Source: CBDIBC01 sp965276635 (GTDB taxonomy: Bacteria; Actinomycetota; Acidimicrobiia; Acidimicrobiales; Palsa-688). From it: a stretch of DNA of 64,000 nucleotides. The notes beneath the pieces were generated by a model, which searched no databases, had not been told where the DNA came from, and saw only the letters and a list, made by a program, of their open reading frames with translations. Shown piece by piece: positions 17,853-27,423 of this stretch; within the stretch, counting starts at the first letter, position 1; each line of letters opens with the position of its first letter. The stretch covers positions 558,001 to 622,000 of the forward strand of contig CBDIBC010000005.1 of the NCBI GenBank assembly GCA_965276635.1, written 5' to 3'. The translations under genes and the position numbers were made by a program.

Positions 17853-20800
17853 TCACGTTGCCCCGATACCGACGATCGGCTGGTTCAGTCCCACATTGCC
17901 GGTCGAGCCGGAGAAGCCGGCGTCACCGAAGGTGAAGATCCCGCCGTCACGGGCCACCATCCAGTACCCACCACCGTCCGGTGTCGCCGCCATACCCACG
18001 ATCGGCTGGCTCAGATGGATGGCTCCGGTCGACCCGAAGAACCTGGCATCACCAAAGGAGAAGATCCCACCGTCGGCGGCAACCAGCCAGTACCCATCAC
18101 CGTCCGGTGTCGCCGCCATACCCACGATCGGCTGGCTCAGATGGATGGCTCCGGTCGACCCGAAGAACCTGGCATCACCAAAGGAGAAGATCCCACCGTC
18201 ACGGGCCACCATCCAGTACCCACCACCGTCAGGAGTGGGGGTGATCGCCAGGATGGGCTGGCTCAGGTGGATACCGCCGGTCGACCCGAAGAACCTGGCA
18301 TCGCCGAAGGAGAAGACCCCACCGTCGGCGGCAACCAGCCAGTACCCACCACCGTCCGGTGTCGCCGCCATACCCACGATCGGCTGATTCAGATGGATGG
18401 CTCCCGTGGACCCGTAGAAGTGGGCGTCACCGAAGGAGAAGACCCCACCGTCACGGGCCACCATCCAATAGCCACCACCGTCCGGTGTGGCCGCCATACC
18501 CACGATCGGCTGGTTCAGATGGATGGCTCCCAGGGAGCCATAGAAATGGGCGTCACCGAAGGAGAAGACCCCACCGTCGGCCGCCACCGTCCAGTACGAG
18601 CGCTGGGCGGGCATCGTTGGCGGGGTGAGCGGTGGGACGACGACTGGCGGGACGACTGCTGGCGCGGGGCTCACGTGCACCCCACCGTCGACGTAGGCCA
18701 GGGAGTACGCCGCCGCGGCCGGGCCGGTCGGGACCAGCCCACCACATCCGCTGATCGTGCCGTCGAAGGTTCCCGGCGTCGACGGCGACGCCGACGTGAT
18801 GCAACCGGTGAGTGTGCCCGATACCCCGGTGATCCCCGGCGGCAGGGAGGACGGCTGGGTGTAGGCGAAGGTGGCGACGCCGGCCGAGGTGAGCGTTCCG
18901 GTAACGGTCACCGGCGTGGACAGCCCGGTGCCGGCGGCCGGCGCGGAGGGCACTGGCGCGATCACCGTGAGGGTGCCGGCGACGTAGCTGATGGCGTAGT
19001 TGGCGTCCACCGCCCCCGAGCAGGTGATGGGATAGCTGCCGACCGGCGAGGAGGCCGTGGCCGTCGTCGTGCAAACCGGCGCGCTCGTCAACGACGACGC
19101 ATCATCCCCGTTGACGAAGCCAGCGTACGTCGCCGTCAGGGTCGGCGGACCTTGACCAAACGTGGACGACTGGTCGGCCGCTGTGACCGTGAGGGCCGGT
19201 TGGCCGATGCTGAGCGTCCCGGGGACGTAGCTGATGGCGTAGGTGGCGTCCACCGCCCCCGAGCAGGTGATGGGATAGCTGCCGACCGGCGACGAGGCCG
19301 TGGCCGTCGTCGTGCAAATCGGCGCGCTCGTCAACGACGACGCATCATCCCCATTGACGAAGCCGGCGTACGTCGCCGTCAGGGCCGGCGGACCTTGACC
19401 ATACGTGGACGACTGCCCGTCGGCGGTAACGGTGAGGCCCGGCCGGCCTACCTGGTAGCGGGCGGTGGCGGACTCGTCGAGGACGTAGTCCGACGAGGTC
19501 ATGCCGCCCCTGCAGGTGATGGCGTCGATACCGGGAGCGGTCGAAGTGGGTGCGCAGGTCGGGTCGACCGTGAGGGCGGTGGCCACACTGTCGCCGTTCT
19601 CGAGGCCGCTCACCGTGTAGGTGAAGGTTGGCGCGGCGGCACCGTAATTCCTGGACTGGTCGGCGGGAACCACGGCCAGGGTGGCGGGGGTCACCGTCAG
19701 CGCGCCGCCGACGTAGGTGACGGTGTAGTCAGCGGCATAGGAGCCGATCGGGCTCAGGCCCTCACAGCCCGAGATGGTCCCGGCCGACGAGCCCACGTGG
19801 GCGGTTGCCGGCTCGGAGGTGACGCACCCCGAGAGGGTGTCGGTGATGCCGGAGATGCCGGCGGGGAGGGGGTTGGCGGCGCTGAAGGCGAAGGACGGGG
19901 TGCCGCCGTAGGTCTGGGAGCCGGTCACGGTGACCGGCAGGGACAGGGCGGTGACAGTGGTGGGGTCGTCGACGTAGGCGATGGCGTAGTCGGCGGAGCT
20001 CGCACCGGACAGTGACAGGCCTCCGCAACCGCTGATCGAACCCGGATACGTCCCGACCGGGGTGGTGGCGGTGACGGTGCTCGTACAGCCCGACAGCGAG
20101 CCCGTGACCGCCATGCCGTTCGGGAGCAGGGCCGGTGGCTGGTCGGAGAAGGTGGTGGTGCCTCCGAAGGCCTGGGTGCCCGTCACCGTCACGATGATCG
20201 GGGCGGGCGCCACTGTGAAGCCGCCGTCGGTGTAGATGACGGCGTAGTTGGCCGCGCCGGTCCCGGTCGGCGACAGGCCACCGCAACCGACGATGGTCCC
20301 GGGATAGCTGCCGGGTGCTGCGGAGGTGCCGACAGAGGTGCTGCAGCCGGCCAGCGTGCCCGTCAGCCCGGTGATGCCCGGAGGCAGAGATGCCGGGGCG
20401 CCGGCAGAGAAGGTAGGGGCGCCGCCGTAGGACTGGGCGCCGGTCACGGGGACCGTGAGGACGAGCGACTGGACCGTGACCCCACTGTCGACGTAGGCGA
20501 GGGTGTAGGTCCCGGCGTTGGCGCCGCTCAGGCTGAGCCCGGAGCACCCGCTGATCGTCCCCGGGTAGATGCCGGGGGCCGCCGTGTTGCCCTCGGTCGT
20601 GGTGCACCCGCTCAGGGTGCCGGTGATGGTGACTCCCGGCGGCAGCGAACCGGGATCGGTGGCCGTGAAGACGGGGGTGCCACCGTAGGTCTGGGTGGCC
20701 GAGACGGCCACGTCGAGGGTGGGCGAGTACACGGTGACGGTCCCCAGATCGGACGTGGAGGCTGGGTAGCCGCCCCCGCCCCCGTAGATGGCGGTGATGG

Positions 20801-23800
20801 AGTGGGTGCCGACCCCGAGCGTGGAGGTCGAGAAGGTGGCCACGTCGGGCGTGGCGCCGTTCAGGGCGGCCGTGCCCAGTTGGGTCGGACCGTCGGCGAA
20901 GGTGACGGTCCCCGGAGGGGAGACGCCAGGCGGCGAGGAGATCACCGTGGAGGTGAACGACACCGTCTGGCCCTGGAGCACCGTGGTGGGCAGGGTGTCG
21001 ACCCCGACCCCGGTGGTACCGGCCGAAACGCCGCCGTTGTACTCCTGATGGAAGGCCGAGCCGACCTGGCCGGGCTCGGTGAGCTCGTCGATGGTTCCGA
21101 GGAGGTCGGAGATCCACAGGTTTCCGGCGCTGTCGACCGCCAGCCCGTCCGGGTCGCTCACCTGCGCGCTGGACGCGACGACGTTGAACGAGGTGTAGGG
21201 AGGCGAGAACTCCTCCACGTTCTGCCCGCCGCCGGGGCCGTTGGGCCCGTTGGCCACGAAGAGGTCGCCGGCCGGGTCGACCGCCACCGCCTGCGGGTAG
21301 GGGACCGTCTGCACCACGACCGGCGCGCTCGAGTAGGGGAGCGCCTGCTCGAGGATCTGGTCGGGGCCCTGCTCGGCCACGAAGAGATCGCCGGCCGTGT
21401 CCACCGCCACCCCTTCCGGGTAGCCGATGCCGCTCATCACCGTGGTCTGGGCGCCGCTGGCGTTGACCTCGACGATCCGCTTGTTGTTGAGGTCGGCGAC
21501 GAAGACATCGCCCTGCCCGTCGACCGCCACCGCCGACGGGCCGTTCAGGCCGGTGGCCACGGTGGTGACCGTGCCCGACGGGGTGACCTTGAAGACCTTG
21601 TCCTTGCTGACCCCGGCGTTCTGGTGGTAGTCGAGGTCGGTGACGTAGACATCGCCGGCGGCGTCGACGGCCAGCTGCCCCGGGTTGTAGGCCCCGCTCG
21701 GGAAGTAGTTCGACACGTTGGAGCTGCCGTAGGGGGAAACCATCTTGGCGATGGCGGAGGTCCCGGTGTAGCGGCCGGACTCGCTGAAGTAGGCGTCAGG
21801 CGCGGTCGCGGGCGAGATGGCGAGCGATGTCCCGGTGGGATTGGTGAAGACGGTGAACCCGCCGTCGGTGTAGGACACGGCGAAGTCGGCGCCATTCGGG
21901 CCGGCGGCGGACAGGCCCCCACAGCCGGTGATGGTGTTCGGGTAGGAGGCGGCCGCGGTGGTGGCGGTGGTGGACGTCGAACATCCGGAGAGGGCGCCGG
22001 TCACCGAGGTCACGCCGGCCGGATCGGTGGCCGGCTGGGCGTACTGGAAGGTCGGGGGGCCACCGAGCGGGCGGGTGCCGGTGACGGTGACGGCCAGCGG
22101 GAGCGGGACGACGGTGAGGCCGCCGTCGACGTAGGCCACGACGTACTCCCCGGCGCTCGGCCCGGACGGTGCCTCCCCGCCGCACCCGGAGATGGTGCCG
22201 TGGTAGGTGCCGGCTGCGGCCGATGCGCCCTCGGTGGTGGCGCACCCCGCCAACGTCCCGGTGACCCCGGTGATGCCGGACGGCAGTGTCCCGGTGGTCG
22301 TGCCCGAGAAGGCCGGGGTGCCGAGGTAGGGCTGGGTGGCGGTGACGGTGACGGTGACGGCGGCCGGGACGACGTTGAAGCCGCCGTCGGTGTAGGTCAC
22401 GAGGTAGTCGGCGCCGCTCGGACCCGAGGCGCTCAGGCCGGTGCAGCCGGTGATGGTCCCGGGGTAGCTCCCCACGGGGTGGCCGGAGATGACGGTGGTG
22501 GCGCAGCCGGACAGCCTTCCGGTGACACCCGTGACGCCCGGCGGGAGGGCGCCGGGTCCGGAGAAGGAGAACGTCGGGCGCCCGCTGAACGGCTCGGACC
22601 CGGTGACCGCGACTGAAAGGGGGGCCGCCACCACGGAGAAGCCGTTGTCGGCGTAGGTGATCGAGTAGTCGGCCGCGTTCGGCCCCGACAGGGTCAGCCC
22701 GCCGCACCCGCTGATGGTGCCGGGGTGGGACCCGGCGGCGGCGGTGGCGCCCAGGGAGGTCCGGCATCCGCTGAGCGTGCCTCCCAGCGTGACACCGTCG
22801 GGGGCGGTCGGGAGGGCGTCGGCGAAGGTGGGCGTCCCCCCGTAGGTCTGCATGCCGGTCACCGGCACGGTGATGCTGGGGGTGCCCACGTTCACGGTCA
22901 GGACGGTAGAGGTCGACGACGGCCAACTCCCGCTGCCGCCGTAGACGGCAGTGATGGTGTGGGCACCGAGGGCCAGGGTGCCTGCGGGCAGCGTCAGCGA
23001 GGCGGTGTCCGGCGTCCCCGAGCCGAGTGTCCCGGTGCCGAGGGTGGTGGTGCCGTCCTTGAAGGTGACCGTGCCGGTCGGTGTACCCCCCGCCGGGCCG
23101 GAGATCACCGTGGCCGTCAGGGGGACGGGCTGCTGGGCGGTCACGGCGGTGGGCGGCTCGAAGGCGGCCAGGTATGTGGGCGACTGGCCGGCCATGACCG
23201 TGACGCCGCTTCCCCCCGAGAAGGGGCTGGTCAGCTCCACGACCTTGTTGGCGTCGGTCAGGCCCACATAGAGGTTGCCGGCGGCATCGACTGCGACGGA
23301 CGTGGGCACGTTGCCCGATTCCACCGTGGTCGCCGCGCCCCCCGACGTGATCTCGACCACCTTGTGGCCTGTCGGGTCGGCGACGAAGACGTCGCCGGCC
23401 GCGTCGGCCGCCACGCCCTGGAAGTTGTCAGTGCTCGAGTAGAGCAGTGCCGGCGTGTGGGTGTAGGGGGCGGGAAGCTCGAACACGCCGGTGGTGCCGG
23501 TGGGGTTGCCACGATAGTCGTCGGTCCAGAAGACGTCGCCGGCCGCGTCGACGGCGAGCCCCTGGAAGTCGTAGGTGGTGGCGAACGCCCCGGAGCTGAG
23601 CAGGACCCGGGACGATCCCCCAGCGGTGAGCTCCACCAGCTCCTGATTGTTGGCGATGAAGACGTCACCGGCCGGGTCGACGGCCAGGCCCTCGACGCTG
23701 TCGCCGAAGGGCTGCCCGATGAACGTGGTGCTCCCCGACGGGGTCGTCTCCTGGATCCGGGACTCCACGGTTGCTGGGTCGGTGCCCACGGTGTAGATGT

Positions 23801-25880
23801 CGCCGGCCGCATCGACCGCCAGACCGCGATCGGTCGGGTTGACGCCGATCAACGACGTGCCGGAGGCGGACTTCTCGACGACCTGTCCGTTGAGGTCGTT
23901 GTACGAGACCAGGTTGGGAGCGGGGACGGCCGACGCGCTCACCGAGGTGCCCGACGCCGCACCCGACGTGTCACTGACCGTCTGGGTGAAGTTCGGGGAG
24001 ACGCTCTGCGCATAGCCGTAGCCGACATCGAGGAGCGTGGCCGTGATGGTGTGGGGACCGACGCTGAGCGAGGACATCGGCGGAAGGGTCGCCACGCCTC
24101 GGAAGTCCGTCTGGACCAACTGGGTGACGAGGTGGCCGTCGATGGTGAACTGCACGACATTCCCCTGGGTCACCGCCGGGTTGCTCACGGCCGAGATGCT
24201 GATCTCCTGGCCCGGTGTGGATGGGTTCGCCGTCGAGTGGACGGTCAGCGCGGTGGGCAGCGGGTAGACGGAGAGGCTCACCTTCTCGGTGGCCGTGAGC
24301 CCGGCGCCGCTGGAGGCGGTGAAGGTGACCGGGTAGACACCTCCGGCCCCGCTGGCCGGCGTACCGGATACCACGGCATCGCCCCTCCCGTCGTCGCTGA
24401 AGGTGACACCGGCAGGTAACGTCCCGGACTCGGTGACGGTGGGTGTCGGGTACCCGCCGGACGACCGGTAGGTGTACGAGGAGAGCGAGCCGATCTGGAA
24501 CTGGTCACCGTTCTGGTCTGCATCCCACTGGGGTGCCTCGTCGACCGTGATGGTCAAAGGCTGGGTCGCGGTGTGCAGCGTGCCGTTGCCGTCGGTGTTC
24601 TCCGCGGTGAGGGTCACGTGGTACACCCCGCCGGACTGGACGGTGGGGCTGCCGCCAAGGGTGAGGGTCCCGTCCTGGTTGTCGGTGAAGTAGACGCCAT
24701 TGGGGGAGCTCCCCGAATCCAGCAACTGGGGGAGCGGATAGCCGGTGCCGTGAATGACGTCGTTCAGCTCGGCCCCCACCGAGGTGGTGATGCTCTGCGG
24801 CGGGTCCTCGAACCCCGGGAGCGTGTAGCCGGGCTGGATGGAGACCGAGGGGAGGTCATAGGTGAGAGCGGGTCCCGAGGTGAAGCTGCCGCCGCTGGCG
24901 ACGTAGCTCGATCCGGCCCCGCCGCCCCCGCCGCCCTTCGCGTCATCCTCGCCACCCCCGCCTCCGCCGCCACCTTCCCAGCCGGCCCCGCCTCCGCCGC
25001 CACTGCCGCTGGTGGTGGACTCCCCCTGGCACCCCTGGTGGGCCGAGGCGTCGCTTCCCGCCGCGCCGGCGCTTCCCCCCTGGAGGAGGGAACCGACGGA
25101 GCCGGACGTGCCGCTCACGCAGAAGGCGCTCCCGTGCCCGGCCGACCCACCGCCGCCGCTCTGGGTGCGGGTGGCCCCGCCGCCACCACCCCCGTCGCTC
25201 TGGTAGTTGCCGCCGGCCGAAGCACCGTTTCCGCTGCTGACGCCTTCGGCGCCACCGGATCCACCGACATCCGAACCGGCACCGCCGCCGCCGCCACCGC
25301 CGGCGGCCACCGCCAGGATGGCGCCCCCGGACGGGCTGCAGGCTCCATTGACCACCGGGTTCTGGTCGGAGATCCATGAGGCTGACCCGCCGCCGCCGCC
25401 CTCGTCGACCACGCCGGTGAGGTTGGTGTCGAGGCCGTAGGATCCGCCGTAGCCGGCGTTCTGGGGTGCGTTGTCGACGTACTGGGCCGCCACGTTCACG
25501 TAGAGCACCTCGCCCCCGTACACAGGGACGGTCGCCTGGATCTTCGAGCCCAGGCCGCCGGCGCCACCGGCGACGGTGCTGTTGGCCAGGCTGTCACCGG
25601 CACCGGCCCGGCCGGCCGCGCCGACCTCGGTGACCACGAGCTGGGTGATGCCGGCCGGCACGGTGTAGAGGTCATCGACGCAGTCGCCGGAGTTCGTGTA
25701 GGTGACCGGCTGGGCAGCGGCCGCCGAGGTGGCGGTGATCGCGGCGGTACCCACCACGGCGGTGAGGCCGGCGCCGGCCACGGTCACCGTGGTGAGGGCG
25801 GCAACACCCAGGCGCTTCCAAGTCGAACGAGCCGCGAACCGCTGGCCCCCGGACTGAACTCGTGCTGACTGCTTGGTCAC
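17853..25880 (-). CDS. Giant secreted multi-repeat protein (about 2675 residues)
   Basis: The GTG at 25880 has AGGAG four bases upstream and is preferred over the ATG at 25913, which lacks one. A long N-terminal signal region (WKRLGVAALTTVTVAGAG and on to TSAAAAQPVTY) predicts export. In order follow: a Gly-rich domain; He_PIG-like Ig repeats; a five-blade 'LAVDAAGDVF.AD' NHL-type block; an Ig-like TGTVTFKDGTTTLG domain; four repeats of about 83 residues of a 'VTGTQ.YGGTPTF...SGC...ISGCGGLS' type; a second NHL block and Ig-like domain; four more of the 83-residue repeats; three MBG-type repeats; one last 83-residue repeat; and six C-terminal DGG repeats. No LPxTG or final membrane helix is seen. 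A surface or matrix adhesin role is inferred. Codon usage matches its neighbours. Confidence 0.85.
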   Translation of the reverse strand: MTKQSARVQSGGQRFAARSTWKRLGVAALTTVTVAGAGLTAVVGTAAITATSAAAAQPVTYTNSGDCVDDLYTVPAGITQLVVTEVGAAGRAGAGDSLANSTVAGGAGGLGSKIQATVPVYGGEVLYVNVAAQYVDNAPQNAGYGGSYGLDTNLTGVVDEGGGGGSASWISDQNPVVNGACSPSGGAILAVAAGGGGGGGAGSDVGGSGGAEGVSSGNGASAGGNYQSDGGGGGGATRTQSGGGGSAGHGSAFCVSGTSGSVGSLLQGGSAGAAGSDASAHQGCQGESTTSGSGGGGGAGWEGGGGGGGGEDDAKGGGGGGAGSSYVASGGSFTSGPALTYDLPSVSIQPGYTLPGFEDPPQSITTSVGAELNDVIHGTGYPLPQLLDSGSSPNGVYFTDNQDGTLTLGGSPTVQSGGVYHVTLTAENTDGNGTLHTATQPLTITVDEAPQWDADQNGDQFQIGSLSSYTYRSSGGYPTPTVTESGTLPAGVTFSDDGRGDAVVSGTPASGAGGVYPVTFTASSGAGLTATEKVSLSVYPLPTALTVHSTANPSTPGQEISISAVSNPAVTQGNVVQFTIDGHLVTQLVQTDFRGVATLPPMSSLSVGPHTITATLLDVGYGYAQSVSPNFTQTVSDTSGAASGTSVSASAVPAPNLVSYNDLNGQVVEKSASGTSLIGVNPTDRGLAVDAAGDIYTVGTDPATVESRIQETTPSGSTTFIGQPFGDSVEGLAVDPAGDVFIANNQELVELTAGGSSRVLLSSGAFATTYDFQGLAVDAAGDVFWTDDYRGNPTGTTGVFELPAPYTHTPALLYSSTDNFQGVAADAAGDVFVADPTGHKVVEITSGGAATTVESGNVPTSVAVDAAGNLYVGLTDANKVVELTSPFSGGSGVTVMAGQSPTYLAAFEPPTAVTAQQPVPLTATVISGPAGGTPTGTVTFKDGTTTLGTGTLGSGTPDTASLTLPAGTLALGAHTITAVYGGSGSWPSSTSTVLTVNVGTPSITVPVTGMQTYGGTPTFADALPTAPDGVTLGGTLSGCRTSLGATAAAGSHPGTISGCGGLTLSGPNAADYSITYADNGFSVVAAPLSVAVTGSEPFSGRPTFSFSGPGALPPGVTGVTGRLSGCATTVISGHPVGSYPGTITGCTGLSASGPSGADYLVTYTDGGFNVVPAAVTVTVTATQPYLGTPAFSGTTTGTLPSGITGVTGTLAGCATTEGASAAAGTYHGTISGCGGEAPSGPSAGEYVVAYVDGGLTVVPLPLAVTVTGTRPLGGPPTFQYAQPATDPAGVTSVTGALSGCSTSTTATTAAASYPNTITGCGGLSAAGPNGADFAVSYTDGGFTVFTNPTGTSLAISPATAPDAYFSESGRYTGTSAIAKMVSPYGSSNVSNYFPSGAYNPGQLAVDAAGDVYVTDLDYHQNAGVSKDKVFKVTPSGTVTTVATGLNGPSAVAVDGQGDVFVADLNNKRIVEVNASGAQTTVMSGIGYPEGVAVDTAGDLFVAEQGPDQILEQALPYSSAPVVVQTVPYPQAVAVDPAGDLFVANGPNGPGGGQNVEEFSPPYTSFNVVASSAQVSDPDGLAVDSAGNLWISDLLGTIDELTEPGQVGSAFHQEYNGGVSAGTTGVGVDTLPTTVLQGQTVSFTSTVISSPPGVSPPGTVTFADGPTQLGTAALNGATPDVATFSTSTLGVGTHSITAIYGGGGGYPASTSDLGTVTVYSPTLDVAVSATQTYGGTPVFTATDPGSLPPGVTITGTLSGCTTTEGNTAAPGIYPGTISGCSGLSLSGANAGTYTLAYVDSGVTVQSLVLTVPVTGAQSYGGAPTFSAGAPASLPPGITGLTGTLAGCSTSVGTSAAPGSYPGTIVGCGGLSPTGTGAANYAVIYTDGGFTVAPAPIIVTVTGTQAFGGTTTFSDQPPALLPNGMAVTGSLSGCTSTVTATTPVGTYPGSISGCGGLSLSGASSADYAIAYVDDPTTVTALSLPVTVTGSQTYGGTPSFAFSAANPLPAGISGITDTLSGCVTSEPATAHVGSSAGTISGCEGLSPIGSYAADYTVTYVGGALTVTPATLAVVPADQSRNYGAAAPTFTYTVSGLENGDSVATALTVDPTCAPTSTAPGIDAITCRGGMTSSDYVLDESATARYQVGRPGLTVTADGQSSTYGQGPPALTATYAGFVNGDDASSLTSAPICTTTATASSPVGSYPITCSGAVDATYAISYVPGTLSIGQPALTVTAADQSSTFGQGPPTLTATYAGFVNGDDASSLTSAPVCTTTATASSPVGSYPITCSGAVDANYAISYVAGTLTVIAPVPSAPAAGTGLSTPVTVTGTLTSAGVATFAYTQPSSLPPGITGVSGTLTGCITSASPSTPGTFDGTISGCGGLVPTGPAAAAYSLAYVDGGVHVSPAPAVVPPVVVPPLTPPTMPAQRSYWTVAADGGVFSFGDAHFYGSLGAIHLNQPIVGMAATPDGGGYWMVARDGGVFSFGDAHFYGSTGAIHLNQPIVGMAATPDGGGYWLVAADGGVFSFGDARFFGSTGGIHLSQPILAITPTPDGGGYWMVARDGGIFSFGDARFFGSTGAIHLSQPIVGMAATPDGDGYWLVAADGGIFSFGDARFFGSTGAIHLSQPIVGMAATPDGGGYWMVARDGGIFTFGDAGFSGSTGNVGLNQPIVGIGAT
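17856..18600 (-). repeat. Six tandem 123-bp coding repeats ('DGG.FSFGDA.F.GS' units)
   Basis: Six units of 41 codons each encode YW.VA.DGGVFSFGDA.F.GSTGAIHL.QPIVGMAATPDGG. The units are nearly identical at the DNA level: the block at about 17983-18078 recurs at 18106-18201 almost unchanged. Such identity suggests recent duplication or gene conversion, so copy number may vary between strains. These repeats form beta-propeller-like or solenoid ends in many actinobacterial surface proteins (family knowledge from memory). Confidence 0.85.
18957..19442 (-). repeat. Two near-identical 243-bp MBG-type coding repeats
   Basis: Landmarks such as GAGCAGGTGATGGGATAGCT occur at 19018 and 19261, and TTGACGAAGCC at 19111 with its near-copy at 19354. 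This gives an exact period of 243 bases, or 81 codons. Each unit encodes LTVTA..QSST.GQGPP.LTATYAGFVNGDDASSL. A third, diverged unit lies just upstream in the gene (around 19440-19690). Confidence 0.85.
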
Positions 25881-26226
25881 CGGGCTCCTAGCGCTCGTTT
25901 CGTCGCCCACCATGGATCGGCAGGACGGCCGGGCTTCTTAACCTCGAGCTTGATTCTGGGCCGGGCAAAGGTGCGGTCAACGCCGCCCCGCCACCGTTCA
26001 CCTGGGCCCTGGATGGGACCTGGAGGTCCAAGAGTCGCCCTTCCCGGCCGACACTGCGGTCAGGCTGGCCCATCTGCGCGCCGGCACCGGGTTGAAGATG
26101 CCGGATTGCTGCGCCCTGCTCGCCGCCGAGCCCACGGGAGGTCGCGTCGCATCTTTCGACGACGCGCTCCTTCATGCTGCCAACACGCGTGACCTGCCGA
26201 GCGTGTGCCACCACTACGCTCGCCAC

Positions 26227-26944
26227 GGCGGTGAGGCGGTGGTCCACAACCTGATGGCGGACCTGTCCGGACTGGCCCGGACAGTCGCCTTCCGTTCCCT
26301 TCACGGTGGGCTGGCCGTCGTGGCCGGGGTGGGATCGGCGGCATGGGATCGTCTTTTTGCCGGCTTTCGGCCGGCTGAGCTGCACCCGTTCCAGCCCCTC
26401 GACGGCGGTCGGCACCAGGCCGCCAGCACCCCGGGCGACCTCCTCTTCCACATCCGGGCCGCAACGATGGATCTGTGCTGGGAGCTGGCGTCCCTCGTTG
26501 TCGGCCGACTGGCCGGATCCGCGACGGTGGTCGACGAGATCCACGGATTCAAGTACTTCGACGAGCGGGACCCACGGCTTCGTCGATGGGACCGAGAACC
26601 CGACGGGGCCGGCAGCCGAGGCGGCGGTGACCATCGGAGCCGAGGATCCGGCGTTCGCCGGAGGGAGCTACGTCATCGTCCAGAAGTACCTGCACGACAT
26701 GGCCGTCGGGGACCCGCCCGGCAACTACGACCGGATCCTCGACTTCTCCACCGCGGTGACTGGCACCCTCTTCTTCGTGCCCACCGCGGACTTCCTCGAC
26801 GACGCTCCCCCGTTGCCGAGCGAGGCAAGCGGCGCGACAAACCCCGGGGGCGACAGGGCGGTTGGCCCGGAAGGGACCCTCCCGAGCGGGCCGGCCGCAG
26901 GTGACGGGTCGCTGGGAATCGGAGGGTTCGGCGGCAGGTCGTAG
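26227..26944 (+). pseudogene. Dyp-type peroxidase remnant (frameshift plus internal deletion)
   Basis: The first frame reads VHNLMADLSGLARTVAF through GVGSAAWDRLFAGFRPAELHPF, STPGDLLFHIRAATMDLCWELA and VVDEIHGFKYFDERD, the N-terminal ferredoxin-like half of a dye-decolorising peroxidase. The Dyp signature GFVDGTENPTG then appears in the next frame, so there is a single-base-type shift near 26565-26572. Further on, SYVIVQKYLHDM is joined directly to VGDPPGNYDRILDFSTAVTGTLFF. An intact protein has roughly 100 or more residues there, including the proximal haem His. The gene is therefore non-functional. The frame stays open upstream to an ATG at 26092, but that part does not look like the family. 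Confidence 0.85.
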
Positions 26945-27000
26945 GGGCTGGAAGGTAGACCGGCCGGATCATCCGAGCAGGATCGTTGACCGCGCTCCGG

Positions 27001-27423
27001 TCAGTCGGTGTCCACGATGGCGACCTTGGCCAGGGGGCTGCGTTCCACCCACTCGTCGAGGACCGCTTCGGGCCATGGACTGTCCGCGCTTTGGCGACGG
27101 TTGAACTCCTCGACGAAGACGGCGAGGACGCGCCGACGTTCCCCCGAGTCGACGATGACCGTGGCTGTGGCCGGCAGGTCGGCGACGACGCCGTGTTTGA
27201 GGTGGAAGGTGAACTCCGGTTGGGCGGCCAGGTTGGCCAGCCAGTCGCGGGTCTTGGGTCCTGGGATCCCGCTCAGGTAGATGTCGTCGCCCAACCGATA
27301 GAAGGCGATCTCGATCCGCCGCGGCTGGCCGGAGCCCCGTCCCGTGGTGGTGATGTCGACCGTGCGATCCTCGATCGTCGTGGAGGCGTCGATGGCCAGA
27401 GCCTGGCGTATGTCCTCCCTCAT
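27001..27423 (-). CDS. Nitroreductase/quinone-reductase family (F420-type split-barrel) protein
   Basis: The ATG at 27423 gives 140 residues. It sits inside the ATGA overlap with the upstream reductase gene, so translation is coupled. VDITTTGRGSGQPRRIEIAFYRLGDDIYLSGIPGPKTRDWLANLAAQPEFTFHLK is characteristic of the DUF385/Ddn-like family (PF04075), whose members use deazaflavin F420H2 or haem-type cofactors. F420 use is common in actinobacteria but is not shown by sequence alone. The gene forms a two-gene operon with the NAD(P)-dependent reductase. Confidence 0.85.
   Translation of the reverse strand: MREDIRQALAIDASTTIEDRTVDITTTGRGSGQPRRIEIAFYRLGDDIYLSGIPGPKTRDWLANLAAQPEFTFHLKHGVVADLPATATVIVDSGERRRVLAVFVEEFNRRQSADSPWPEAVLDEWVERSPLAKVAIVDTD

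Noticed and set aside
17856..18600. Tandem repeats as a possible CRISPR array
   Set aside because: The period of 123 bp is a codon multiple, the units are coding and there are no unique spacers.
17796..20015. A 739-codon rightward open frame over the giant gene
   Set aside because: It mirrors the repeats of the leftward gene and is Arg/Gly/Asp rich. The same holds for frames at 20802-22616 and 22725-24419. The leftward protein has clear domains and a signal peptide.
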